A DNA stretch of 64,000 nt from CAVXJN01 sp963773585. Lineage in GTDB: Bacteria > Pseudomonadota > Gammaproteobacteria > JASBUN01. A program made the translations under genes and the position numbers. Location of the stretch: contig CAVZBR010000001.1 of assembly GCA_963773585.1 (NCBI GenBank), positions 558,001-622,000 of the forward strand, in the 5' to 3' direction. Each line of letters opens with the position of its first letter. The stretch's first letter is position 1. The notes beneath the pieces are model-generated. The model saw nothing but the letters and a program-made list of their open reading frames with translations. It was not told the origin of the DNA and did no database searches. Shown here piece after piece: positions 17,346-26,012 of the stretch.

Positions 17346-17777
17346 ATGATGGTCGAGCGCATGGTGAAACCCCTCACGCCCCAGGCGGCGTGGCAGAAAC
17401 TGCAGGACGACCCGCGAGCGGTGTTGATCGACGTGCGCTCGAACATGGAATTTCTGTTCGTGGGTCATCCCGCGGGTGCGATTCACGTCCCCTGGATCGA
17501 CGAGCCGGACTGGGTGATCAACCCCCATTTCGTGACCGAAGTGCGCAAGGTGCTGCTCGGCGGCGTGAGCTGCGACGAAGACGCCGGCTGCGCGCCGGTG
17601 ATTTTGATCTGCCGGAGCGGCAAACGCTCCCATGCCGCCGGAGAGCTTTTGCTCAAGGAAGGTTTCACCGAGGTTTACAATATTGTCGAGGGTTTCGAGG
17701 GGGAACTCGACGACCACCACCACCGCAGCAGCAACGGCGGGTGGCGCTACCACGGACTGCCGTGGGAGCAATGTTGA
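17346..17777 (+). CDS. Rhodanese-like sulfurtransferase
   Basis: The 143-residue single-domain protein carries the rhodanese active-site loop CRSGKRS and the VLIDVRSNMEFLFVGHPAGA substrate-side motif. It probably transfers or senses sulfane sulfur in the cytoplasm. The family layout is a single rhodanese fold of about 120-140 residues. An unusual His-run (DDHHHRSSNGG) near the C-terminus is also seen in homologues annotated as rhodanese-like. The start has a GGGACGG-type ribosome site. Confidence 0.9.
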   Translation: MMVERMVKPLTPQAAWQKLQDDPRAVLIDVRSNMEFLFVGHPAGAIHVPWIDEPDWVINPHFVTEVRKVLLGGVSCDEDAGCAPVILICRSGKRSHAAGELLLKEGFTEVYNIVEGFEGELDDHHHRSSNGGWRYHGLPWEQC

Positions 17778-17970
17778 GCTCGCTCCCGCCAAGCCACGAA
17801 ATTCCTTCAGATTCATCAATTTTGCCCGCGGTCCCCTAAAGACTGCTACCAACCGGCCGATTCATAGTCCGAGTGCGAGTGCGAGCGGTGCCGAGAAGCT
17901 ACTGCCCAGTCGCGCTCACTGCCTTGCAGGGCTGTTCTGTCAGGGCTTGAAGCTGAACCAGGTCGTGCAG

Positions 17971-19317
17971 ATGGCCGGGACCGTCGAACCCATGCGCATC
18001 CTTTACCGATTGACTGCTATTTTGCGCCTCGGCGTGCGCCAGAAGATGGTGCTCGTATTGCTCGGCGTCCTGTCCCTGTCGCTCACGTTTACCGGTTGGC
18101 TGACGTTGCGCGAGCAAAAGCAAGATGTCCTCCATGAAACCATGCAGCGGGGAGAGGACCTGTCGCGCTTCGTTTCCCAGGCGCTCGCGTTCAGCGTGGT
18201 CGGTTACGACTATCACGCTGTGCAGATGCTGCTCGACGAAATCGTCCAATCCCAGGATATCGCCTACGCGCGGGTGGTGAGCGATCAGGGCAATCTGATG
18301 GCCGAATCCGGCCACGGCGGTGTGAGCAGCAGTGACGGCGCTACCTTTCAGCGCGACATCGTGTTTGACGGTCAAAAGGTCGGCGCATTGAGCCTCGGCT
18401 TGGACAACACCCGCATCATCAATCAGATGGAGCAGCGGCGGGATGCGCTGATCAAACGCGAGGCATTCATTATCCTGCTGATCGCGCTCGGTGAGTTCTT
18501 GGCGCTGTCGTATTTGATTGTGCGCCCCGTAACGCTCATTGCCAGTTCGCTTGGCAACGGCGTGGCCGACGATGGCACTATTTCTCGGGATATTCCCCTG
18601 ACCGGCGATGATGAGTTCGGCAATCTCGCCACGCAGTTCAATCGCATGCGGGCACAGCTGAACGTGGTCAATCAACGCCTGCAGTCCAAGATCGATCTCG
18701 CCGATACGCAGTTGCGCGAATCCAACCGTCAATTGCTGCGCCAATCCAGCGAACTGCGGCGGGTGAACGAAGAGCTGACCAAATTGTCGATTACGGACCC
18801 CCTCACGGGCTTATACAACCGTCGGCATTTCGAAGGCATCATGGAGGCCGAGCTCGCAATGATCTCCCGCCAAGCCGAACCTTGTTCCGTGCTGCTGATC
18901 GATATCGATCATTTCAAGCGGGTCAACGACACCTACGGCCACAAGAGCGGCGATGCCGTGTTGCAGCGGGTTTCGAGCCTTCTGGAGTCGTCGCTGCGCA
19001 AGTCGGACGTGGTATGCCGCATCGGCGGTGAAGAGTTCGTGGCCTTGTGCCGGCACGCCGGTGCCGATGAAGCGGCGAAGATCGGCGAGCATCTGCGCAA
19101 ACGGGTCGAAGAAACGCCGATCGAAGTCAACGGAGAGCAGGTGGCCGTGACCGTCAGCATCGGCATCACCAGTGTCGCCGCCAGCGCGGATGTACCCAGC
19201 GCCGAGGAATGTTTCCGTCAAGCCGACGCGGCTCTGTACGCCAGCAAGTCCGACGGCCGCAATCGCGTCACCGAATTTTCCCAACTTGATTTCGCCGCTC
19301 ATTCCCGCCAAGCCTGA
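17971..19317 (+). CDS. Membrane HAMP-GGDEF diguanylate cyclase
   Basis: The 448-residue protein has TM segments at about 25-43 and 165-184 enclosing a periplasmic sensor domain of about 120 residues. A HAMP region, a coiled coil and a GGDEF domain follow. The active site is GGEEF at 352-356, with an RxxD inhibition site (RKSD, 343-346). The layout resembles YfiN/TpbB-type cyclases, but the sensor domain is not identical in pattern. The start is uncertain: ATG at 17971 or 17992. The next gene, 13 bases downstream, is a periplasmic binding protein, so the two probably form a ligand-sensing pair. The 193 bases upstream show nothing else. Confidence 0.87.
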   Translation: MAGTVEPMRILYRLTAILRLGVRQKMVLVLLGVLSLSLTFTGWLTLREQKQDVLHETMQRGEDLSRFVSQALAFSVVGYDYHAVQMLLDEIVQSQDIAYARVVSDQGNLMAESGHGGVSSSDGATFQRDIVFDGQKVGALSLGLDNTRIINQMEQRRDALIKREAFIILLIALGEFLALSYLIVRPVTLIASSLGNGVADDGTISRDIPLTGDDEFGNLATQFNRMRAQLNVVNQRLQSKIDLADTQLRESNRQLLRQSSELRRVNEELTKLSITDPLTGLYNRRHFEGIMEAELAMISRQAEPCSVLLIDIDHFKRVNDTYGHKSGDAVLQRVSSLLESSLRKSDVVCRIGGEEFVALCRHAGADEAAKIGEHLRKRVEETPIEVNGEQVAVTVSIGITSVAASADVPSAEECFRQADAALYASKSDGRNRVTEFSQLDFAAHSRQA

Positions 19318-19330
19318 TAGAGAGGAAGCC

Positions 19331-20170
19331 ATGAAGTTACTGCCCAAGCTGCTGTGTGCGCTGTTTGCCCTGGGATTGATTCCCGCCTGGGGAGCGGCCG
19401 GCGCAAATTACACTGAGATTCGCTTCGGCTCCGTGGCCATGGATATTCCACCGGTCATGCACAGGAGATTGACGCCGCTGACCGAGTACTTGAGTGCGGA
19501 ACTGGGACGACCGGTTCGGCTGCAGCTGTCGCCGGACATGCCCGCCGCCATCGACGCGCTCGCAAGCCAAAAGGTGGAAGTCGCCTATCTGACCCCGGTC
19601 GCCTATCTCCGCGCCCATGCCGAGGGCGGCGCGCAACTGGTCGCCAAGACCGTCACCAACGGCCGGGCCTCTTTTCAGCTCATGATCGTCGTGCGCGAGG
19701 ACAGCCCGATCAAATCGGTTGCCGAACTGAAGGGGTCGCGGTTTGCATTCGGCGACCCTGCGGCACTACTGCAGCGCGCGGTGGTGGTCGGTGCCGGCAT
19801 GCCACTCGATGACTTGCGCGAATACCGTTTTCTCGGTCATTACGACAATATCGTTCGCGGTGTCATGAGTGGCGATTTCGATGCGGGTATTCTCAAGGAT
19901 ACGATGGCGTTCAGATGGCAGGGTAAAGGCATCCGCATCTTGTACAGCTCACCCCATCTGCCGCCCTACAATATTGCCGCCAGCCGTGATGTCGATCCGA
20001 AACTCCTTGCACAGCTGCGTGCTGCATTCTTGAAACTGGATGCCTCCGAGCCGGAACATGGCGATGTCATTCGCGCGTTGGACAAAAAGTACGACGGCTT
20101 CGCGCCAGTGGAAGACAGCGAGTACGACGTGGTACGGCAGTTGACTGCGCCATTCGACGCCACCAAGTAA
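19331..20170 (+). CDS. PhnD-like periplasmic substrate-binding protein
   Basis: The 279-residue protein has a signal peptide (positive MKLLPK, hydrophobic LLCALFALGLIP, cleavage near AAGA). The remainder is a PhnD/phosphate-phosphonate type binding fold, with RFGSVAMDIPPVMHRRLTPL and a central GDPAALLQRAVVVG block. No ABC permease or ATPase is adjacent. It follows the HAMP-GGDEF gene by 13 bases with a strong GAGAGGAAG ribosome site. I therefore infer that it delivers a ligand signal to that cyclase rather than feeding a transporter. The true ligand cannot be read. Confidence 0.88.
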   Translation: MKLLPKLLCALFALGLIPAWGAAGANYTEIRFGSVAMDIPPVMHRRLTPLTEYLSAELGRPVRLQLSPDMPAAIDALASQKVEVAYLTPVAYLRAHAEGGAQLVAKTVTNGRASFQLMIVVREDSPIKSVAELKGSRFAFGDPAALLQRAVVVGAGMPLDDLREYRFLGHYDNIVRGVMSGDFDAGILKDTMAFRWQGKGIRILYSSPHLPPYNIAASRDVDPKLLAQLRAAFLKLDASEPEHGDVIRALDKKYDGFAPVEDSEYDVVRQLTAPFDATK

Positions 20171-20181
20171 GCCATTGCCGG

Positions 20182-20400
20182 TCAACTGCGATCGTTGGAG
20201 GAGGATTGGGGACAGTGGCGGTCGGGCGTGGGTGCGGGCGCGGATTGGAGCTTGCCCGCTGCGGAGCGGGAATGACTGCGATAGTCGTCGATCAATCCCA
20301 GCAGCCGCGCCTCATTGCCCGTGCTCGGTTCGTTGACATAGGCGGCCACGCGGCGATACATCTGCCACAGCCACCATTCGCTGGTGTAGGGTTCGTCCAT
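20182..20400 (-). CDS. Hypothetical small protein, 72 residues
   Basis: The product begins MDEPYTSEWWLWQMYRRVAA and has a polar, Ser/Pro-rich tail. No family is recognised. The support is a clean ribosome site (GGAGC before ATG at 20400) and convergent fit, 12 bases from the end of the PhnD-like gene. It could be a chance frame. Confidence 0.45.
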   Translation of the reverse strand: MDEPYTSEWWLWQMYRRVAAYVNEPSTGNEARLLGLIDDYRSHSRSAAGKLQSAPAPTPDRHCPQSSSNDRS

Positions 20401-20591
20401 TCGTGCTCCGAACGTGGTTGTAGACGCCTGCCATTGCAGCAGATCTCCGTGACAGTGCCATGACAAGGGTTTTCGACGGCGCTAAACCCCAACAGTGACA
20501 GGGACTTGAGTTGAGGGGTGCGGCGATCGGCGTGGTACAATTCCAATCCGCTTCGCGAACCCCGCGGGGCGCGCTCGGCAACGGAGACACC

Positions 20592-20984
20592 ATGCAGGAC
20601 ATGAATTTCGACGATCAGGTCGCAGCGACTCGGGTGATTATCAATATCCTCGACACCTGGGGCCTGCGCGACTCCGACCAGGTCGCCGTCCTGGGCCTGC
20701 CGGAGGGCACGCCGAGTCGGGCCGTGCGTCGTTACCGGCAGGATACCCCGCTGCCGCCGGACCCCAATGTCAAGGAGCGGGTGGAGCATCTGGTCGGTAT
20801 CGCGGAAGCCCTGCGCACCACCTTTCCCCGCAACGCCAATATGGGGCCGCAGTGGATGAACGAGCCCCATCGCCGTTTCAACCAGCGCACACCCGTGGCC
20901 ACCATTGTCGAAGACGGTCTGGGCGGATTGATCGCGGTGCGCGCTCACCTCGATTGCACGTTTGCCTGGGAGAAGTCCGAATAA
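20592..20984 (+). CDS. MbcA/ParS/Xre-type (DUF2384) antitoxin-like protein
   Basis: The 130-residue protein has an N-terminal Xre-like helix-turn-helix region (residues about 10-60, with LGLPEGTPSRAVRRYRQ). The C-terminal DUF2384-type domain includes FPRNANMGPQWMNEPHRRF and TPVATIVEDGLGGLIAVRAH. In toxin-antitoxin pairs this domain binds a RES-type toxin, but no RES toxin gene lies next to it here. Solitary versions are common and may act as regulators. The ATG at 20592 has a GGAG site; it is followed by a GGDEF-EAL gene on the same strand after 155 bases. Confidence 0.75.
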   Translation: MQDMNFDDQVAATRVIINILDTWGLRDSDQVAVLGLPEGTPSRAVRRYRQDTPLPPDPNVKERVEHLVGIAEALRTTFPRNANMGPQWMNEPHRRFNQRTPVATIVEDGLGGLIAVRAHLDCTFAWEKSE

Positions 20985-21139
20985 CCATAGTGTTCCAGCC
21001 CCGGTGGTCGCTGGGACGATTGTTTACATTGTTTTGCTACGGGCACGTTCGTCGCGGCCGCTACTCTTCGGCCCGCGCACTTGGTGCATGGCGCTCGAGG
21101 TTACGGAAATTGAAAAAGGAGTTTTCCAGGTGGGCCCGC

Positions 21140-23410
21140 ATGGGATACATGTTGGCGCTGATGGGGTTGGCCGCGCCGGCAACGGCCGGGTCCCAGACCG
21201 TCAAAGTCGGGGTGTTTTCCAATAAGCCGATCGTATTTGAAGCGCCGACCGGGGAATGGGCGGGCTTGGCTATCGACGTGCTGCAGGCAACGGCGCGCGA
21301 CGAAGGCTGGCGTCTGCAATACGAAGGCGGTTCGTGGCGTGAGTTGCTGACGCAGTTGGAAAAGGGCCAGCTCGACCTGCTGGTCGGCGTCGCGTATGCG
21401 CCGGAGCGTGCGCAGCGCATGCAATTCACCAATCAGACCCTGGTCAGCAACTGGGGTATCGTCTATCGCGCTCCCGGCGTCGAAGTTGCATCCCTGCTTG
21501 ATTTACGCGGCCGCCGGGTTGCCCTGATGAGCGGCAGTATCCATTCCCTCGCGTTCGAAAAGTTGATGGCGCAATTTCAACTGGAATTCGAACCCGTGTT
21601 CGTGCCCAGCTATTCGGAAGTGCTCGGCGCTTTGCAGGCCGGTAGCGCCGATGCCGGGGTCATCAATCGTATTTTCAGCGTCCAAAACGGCGACGGTTAC
21701 CGGGCTTTCCCCACGGCGGTGATCTTCAATCCGGTGGAAGTGCGGTTTGCGGCACCTAAAGGCGCGCCCTCACCGATCATAAGCGCCTTGGATCGTAAGC
21801 TCGCGGCATTGAAATCCAATCCGGACTCTCTATATCGCCAGTCGTTGGAGCGCTGGCTGACCGGGCGCCGGAACAGCAAAATGCCGGAGTGGGTTTTGTG
21901 GGCCGGCGCCATAGCGCTGGGTGTGGTGCTGTTGATGTTGAGCATGAATTTGCTGTTGCGGCGCCAGGTGAAAGTCAGGACGCGCGAACTGGTCGAAAAC
22001 ACCCGTCGCTTACGCGGCGAAGTCGAACAGCGGCATGAGGCCCAGGAGCGACTCAATCGGCTGGCCTACTACGACAGCCTCACGGGGCTCGCGAATCGGG
22101 TACTGTTCCGCGACCGCTTTCAACAGGCATTGGCACAGGCGCAACGGGACCATCGCCGCATGGCGGTGATGCTGTTGGATCTGGACCGATTCAAGGACGT
22201 CAACGACAGTCTCGGTCACCCGATGGGCGATCGCCTGATCCGCGTGATGGCCGAACGCTTCCGCAGCGTAGTCCGCGATAGCGATAGCATCGCCCGGCTG
22301 GGCGGCGATGAATTCATCATCCTGTTGACCGAAGTGGATACACCGGAAGGGTTGGCGCCGATCGCGGAGCGCTTGTTGAATTACGGTGCCCAGGCGACGC
22401 CGATCGGCGGTACCGACGTATATGTTTCGGCCAGCATCGGCATTGCCGTTTATCCGGACGATGCCAGCGATATCGACGACCTGGTGAAGCATGCCGATAC
22501 CGCCATGTACCAAGCCAAGCATACCGGCGGCCACGGTTATAAATTTTACTCGCCCGAAATGACAGCACGGGCGGCGCAGCGGGTGGCGCTGGAAGGAAGG
22601 TTGCGGCATGCGTTGGAACGGCGTGAATTCACGCTTGCCTACCAGCCCATCGTCGATTTGCGTAGCGGCAATTTCGTCGCACTTGAAGCCTTGCTGCGCT
22701 GGCAATGCCCAAGTGGCGAAAACGTCGGTCCCGCCGAGTTCATTCCGGTGGCGGAGGAAACCGGCTTGATCGTGCCGATCGGGGACTGGGTGTTGGAGCA
22801 GGCCTGCATGCAACTCCGCCGCTGGCACGATGCGGGCTTCGAGGGCTTGCGGGTCGCGGTCAATGTATCTTCGCGTCAAATCGGGCGCGGTCGACTCGTG
22901 GACGCCGTGGTGCAGGCGCTGCGAACTGCCGAACTGCGGGCGCAGTACCTTGAGTTGGAGCTGACGGAGCGCGTGTTCGTGGACAACACCGAACTTGTGC
23001 ACACGACATTGAAGCGATTGCGAGAACTGGGCGTGCGGATTTCCATCGACGATTTCGGCACCGGCTATTCCTCTTTGGGTTATTTGAAACGGTTGCCTAT
23101 CGATACCCTCAAAATCGACCGTACTTTCGTGGACGGTGTGCCCACTGACGGCGACGATGCCGAATTGACCACGGCGATCGTAGCCATGGCGCACGGCTTG
23201 AGCTGCAGCGTGGTGGCGGAAGGCGTCGAAACCCGGGACCAGCTCGACTTTCTACGGCGTCAGGGCTGCGACGAAGCGCAAGGTTATCTGTTCGCCAAAC
23301 CCATGCTTGCCGCGCAATGTAGTGACTGGCTTCGCAGCCACGCTGGCAGCCCTATGTTTGCGCCTTCCTCAATGGTATTCCATTCGCAGTTTCCGCGCTC
23401 GGGTCGCTGA
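21140..23410 (+). CDS. Periplasmic SBP_bac_3-GGDEF-EAL fusion protein
   Basis: The 756-residue protein has a signal-like N-terminus (MGYMLALMGLAAPATAG) and a periplasmic amino-acid-binding-type domain (about 18-245). A TM helix lies at about 251-273, a coiled linker follows, then GGDEF (388-392, with an RDSD inhibition site five residues before) and an EAL domain. The EAL domain carries EALLRW, ELTERVFVDNT and DDFGTGYSSLGYL, so both catalytic halves look intact. The binding domain (GVFSNKPIVFEAPTGEWAGL) fits solute sensors of histidine kinases and c-di-GMP enzymes. The start is unsure because the protein reads open upstream. Confidence 0.87.
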   Translation: MGYMLALMGLAAPATAGSQTVKVGVFSNKPIVFEAPTGEWAGLAIDVLQATARDEGWRLQYEGGSWRELLTQLEKGQLDLLVGVAYAPERAQRMQFTNQTLVSNWGIVYRAPGVEVASLLDLRGRRVALMSGSIHSLAFEKLMAQFQLEFEPVFVPSYSEVLGALQAGSADAGVINRIFSVQNGDGYRAFPTAVIFNPVEVRFAAPKGAPSPIISALDRKLAALKSNPDSLYRQSLERWLTGRRNSKMPEWVLWAGAIALGVVLLMLSMNLLLRRQVKVRTRELVENTRRLRGEVEQRHEAQERLNRLAYYDSLTGLANRVLFRDRFQQALAQAQRDHRRMAVMLLDLDRFKDVNDSLGHPMGDRLIRVMAERFRSVVRDSDSIARLGGDEFIILLTEVDTPEGLAPIAERLLNYGAQATPIGGTDVYVSASIGIAVYPDDASDIDDLVKHADTAMYQAKHTGGHGYKFYSPEMTARAAQRVALEGRLRHALERREFTLAYQPIVDLRSGNFVALEALLRWQCPSGENVGPAEFIPVAEETGLIVPIGDWVLEQACMQLRRWHDAGFEGLRVAVNVSSRQIGRGRLVDAVVQALRTAELRAQYLELELTERVFVDNTELVHTTLKRLRELGVRISIDDFGTGYSSLGYLKRLPIDTLKIDRTFVDGVPTDGDDAELTTAIVAMAHGLSCSVVAEGVETRDQLDFLRRQGCDEAQGYLFAKPMLAAQCSDWLRSHAGSPMFAPSSMVFHSQFPRSGR

Positions 23411-23473
23411 GCCGCGGTTTGGGTCCGGACCGCCGCACTTTCACCGTTGTCGGAACCGTGCCATGCTTTTCCC

Positions 23474-24442
23474 ATGACTGTGAACGCAACGGAGTCGGCA
23501 AGTCCCATCCGAATCGGGGTCAGTGCGTGCCTGTTGGGCGAACAAGTGCGTTACGACGGCGGCCACAAGCACAACGGCTACATCACTCAGACCTTGGCAC
23601 AACATTTCGAGTTCGTGCCATTCTGCCCGGAAGTGGCAATCGGACTGGGCGTCCCGCGTCCGCCGATTCGGCTCGAGCGGCGCGGCGATCGGGTTTGCGC
23701 GGTGGGCGTGCGCGATGAGACTTTGGACGTCAGCGCGCCGCTGCTGGCGTATGGACGCCGCATTGCCGATGAGCACCCCGCACTGTCCGGTTACATTTTC
23801 AAGAAGGGATCTCCGAGCTGCGGTCTCGAGCGAGTCAAAGTCTATGGCGCGTCGGCAATGCCGCACAGCAATGGCCGCGGGCTCTACGCGGAGGCGTTGA
23901 CACAGCGATTGCCGCTCATGCCCGTCGAAGAGGAAGGTCGTCTTATGGACCCGGTGCTGCGGGAAAATTTCATCGAGCGGGTATTCATCTATTTCCGCTG
24001 GCAAACCCTGGTGGCGCACGGCGTGACCCCGGCGGGGCTGGTGGATTTCCATACCCGGCACAAATTCAGCATTCTGGCCCATGACGAGCAGCGCTATCGG
24101 GAACTGGGGCGGCTGGTCGCGCAGGCGGGTGACCTCGATTTAGACGAACTTTGCGATCATTATGCGCAGACCTTGATGGCCGCGCTCGGTCAGCGGGCGA
24201 CCCGCCGACGCCACACGAATGTGCTGATGCACGTCATGGGTTATCTCAAGCGCCACCTCGACGGCGCTGATAAAGTCGAACTGTCGGAATTGATCGATGC
24301 CTATCGTACGGGACTGGTGCCGCTGATCGTGCCGATCACCCTGCTAAAGCATCATCTGCGCCGTCACCCCGACCCCTACATCGACAGCCAGGTGTATCTG
24401 AATCCCCATCCGCAGGAATTGATGCTGCGCAATAGTTTGTAA
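23474..24442 (+). CDS. DUF523-DUF1722 (YbgA-like) two-domain protein
   Basis: The 322-residue protein joins a DUF523 domain (residues about 10-155), with cysteine motifs SACLLGEQVRYDG and KKGSPSCGLERV, to a DUF1722/YbgA domain (about 180-310). That second domain carries FHTRHKFSILAHDEQRYRELG. The cysteines are conserved in DUF523 and may hold a metal or cluster. Two-domain versions are widespread in Gammaproteobacteria and often lie next to photolyase genes; none is visible here. Function is unproven. The ATG at 23474 is preferred over an upstream in-frame TTG. Confidence 0.82.
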   Translation: MTVNATESASPIRIGVSACLLGEQVRYDGGHKHNGYITQTLAQHFEFVPFCPEVAIGLGVPRPPIRLERRGDRVCAVGVRDETLDVSAPLLAYGRRIADEHPALSGYIFKKGSPSCGLERVKVYGASAMPHSNGRGLYAEALTQRLPLMPVEEEGRLMDPVLRENFIERVFIYFRWQTLVAHGVTPAGLVDFHTRHKFSILAHDEQRYRELGRLVAQAGDLDLDELCDHYAQTLMAALGQRATRRRHTNVLMHVMGYLKRHLDGADKVELSELIDAYRTGLVPLIVPITLLKHHLRRHPDPYIDSQVYLNPHPQELMLRNSL

Positions 24443-24482
24443 GCGGCCCGCTGCGTGCGCGCTCAAACCGATTTCGGGACGG

Positions 24483-25130
24483 CTAGTTGCGCTGATCGTG
24501 GACGCCGGTCAAGGGCACGAACGCAACCGCCAGAATGGTTCGTTCAGTGATTTCTCCGTTCTGGTCTTTCTCGAGCAGCAATAGATTCTGACTGGAGTAG
24601 GGCGTACCGATGGGAATCACCATGCGCCCGCCCGGCTTCAATTGTTCCGGTAGCGCTTCGGGCACCTCTGGGCTGGCGGCGGTCACGATGATGCCGTCAT
24701 ACGGTGCATGCTCGGGCCAGCCGTAATAACCGTCGCCAACGCGAGTTCGTACGTTCCGGTATCCCAGTTCCTGCAATCGCTTGGCTGCAATTTCCCCCAG
24801 CGGTTGCACGATTTCGATGCTGTAGACTTCCGCCGCCAGGGTAGCGAGCACTGCGGTCTGATAGCCGCACCCGGTTCCGATCTCCAGCACCCGGTGCTGC
24901 GGTTGCAGTGCCAATAAATCGCTCATCAGCGCGACGATATAAGGTTGGGAAATGGTTTGCCCATGGCCGATCGGCAGCGGACGATTGTCGTACGCATTTG
25001 CGCGCAACTCCGCCGGTACGAAGCGGTGGCGAGGTACACTGCGCATCGCGTCCATGACTTTGGCGGAAAACGTTTTGCTGCCGGTAAAGCGGACGGTGGC
25101 GCGCGCTTCAGCCTTGATTTCATGCAACAT
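24483..25130 (-). CDS. pcm: Protein-L-isoaspartate O-methyltransferase
   Basis: The 215-residue enzyme repairs isoaspartyl damage in proteins using S-adenosylmethionine. The SAM-binding motif LEIGTGCGYQTAVLA, the VPRHRFVPAELR block and the PIGHGQTISQPYIVALMSDLL substrate-side block are all present. A TTG at 25202 would extend the N-terminus by 24 residues; I chose the ATG at 25130 because the resulting length matches the family. It is divergent from the DUF72 gene. Confidence 0.92.
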   Translation of the reverse strand: MLHEIKAEARATVRFTGSKTFSAKVMDAMRSVPRHRFVPAELRANAYDNRPLPIGHGQTISQPYIVALMSDLLALQPQHRVLEIGTGCGYQTAVLATLAAEVYSIEIVQPLGEIAAKRLQELGYRNVRTRVGDGYYGWPEHAPYDGIIVTAASPEVPEALPEQLKPGGRMVIPIGTPYSSQNLLLLEKDQNGEITERTILAVAFVPLTGVHDQRN

Positions 25131-25277
25131 CCGTTCTACGGCTGGATCCGGGTTTCGCGTGTCTTTCACCTCGCGTACCTCTGGGGTTGCCGGTGGCGCC
25201 AATGAGTGTTGCTGCGCACACCCGAGTGGCCATTATAGTAGGCGTAACGGACAGGCAACCGAGGATCGGGGGGGATA

Positions 25278-26012
25278 ATGGTGGCGAGCGCCTATGTGGG
25301 TACCAGCGGCTGGAACTACCCGGAATGGCGGGATCGCTTTTATCGCGACGTGCCGCGCAAGGACTGGTTGCGTGTCAATGCGTCCCATTTCCCGGCGGTG
25401 GAAATCAACGCGACCTTCTATGGCAGCCAACGTCCGGAAACTTTCCGCAAATGGCGTCAACAGGTGCCCGACGATTTCCGTTTTACCATGAAGGGCAACC
25501 GCTATCTCACCCACAACAAGCGCCTGTTGGACCCGCTGGAGCCGATCCGCCGCGAGCGCGAGAGCAGTCGTGGCCTCGGCGCCAGCCTGGGAGCGGTGGT
25601 TTGGCAATTGCCGGGCAATTTCCGCCGTGACGACGAACGTCTGGAGAATTTTCTCAAAGCGCTCCGACACTGGCGGCGGGTGCGGCACGTCATCGAGTTC
25701 CGGCACTGTAGTTGGTTCGATGACACGGTGTGTAACTGTTTGCAGCGCTACCGGGTGGCGACGTGCATGTCTGACGCCGCGGACTGGCCGATCTGGGATG
25801 CAGTGAGCACCGACCTGGTATACGTGCGTCTGCACGGCCACACCCGCACCTATGCCTCCCGCTATGCGAAGCGCTCGTTGCGCACATGGGCGCAGCGGGC
25901 GCGGCAATGGCTGCGGGAGAACCGTGACGTGCACTTTTACTTCGACAATACTGCCGAAGGGCACGCGCCGGCCGACGCGACGTCGTTGCTGCAGATGCTG
26001 GAAGAACGTTAA
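25278..26012 (+). CDS. DUF72 family protein
   Basis: The 244-residue protein starts AYVGTSGWNYPEWRDRFYRD and carries VEINATFYGSQRPETFRKW, both hallmarks of DUF72 (YecE-like) TIM-barrel proteins. The activity of this family is not established. A very strong GGGGGG ribosome site precedes the ATG. Its TAA stop shares the palindrome TTAA with the stop of the convergent glycosyltransferase gene, so the two genes overlap by four bases. Confidence 0.88.
   Translation: MVASAYVGTSGWNYPEWRDRFYRDVPRKDWLRVNASHFPAVEINATFYGSQRPETFRKWRQQVPDDFRFTMKGNRYLTHNKRLLDPLEPIRRERESSRGLGASLGAVVWQLPGNFRRDDERLENFLKALRHWRRVRHVIEFRHCSWFDDTVCNCLQRYRVATCMSDAADWPIWDAVSTDLVYVRLHGHTRTYASRYAKRSLRTWAQRARQWLRENRDVHFYFDNTAEGHAPADATSLLQMLEER

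Noticed and set aside
17346..17777. His-run in the rhodanese gene as a metal-storage motif
   Set aside because: The run is short and falls in a flexible tail; there is no further support for metal binding.
20182..20400. Possible toxin partner of the nearby DUF2384-like gene
   Set aside because: The 72-residue protein has no RES-type motifs, is on the opposite strand, and lacks the usual overlap with the antitoxin.
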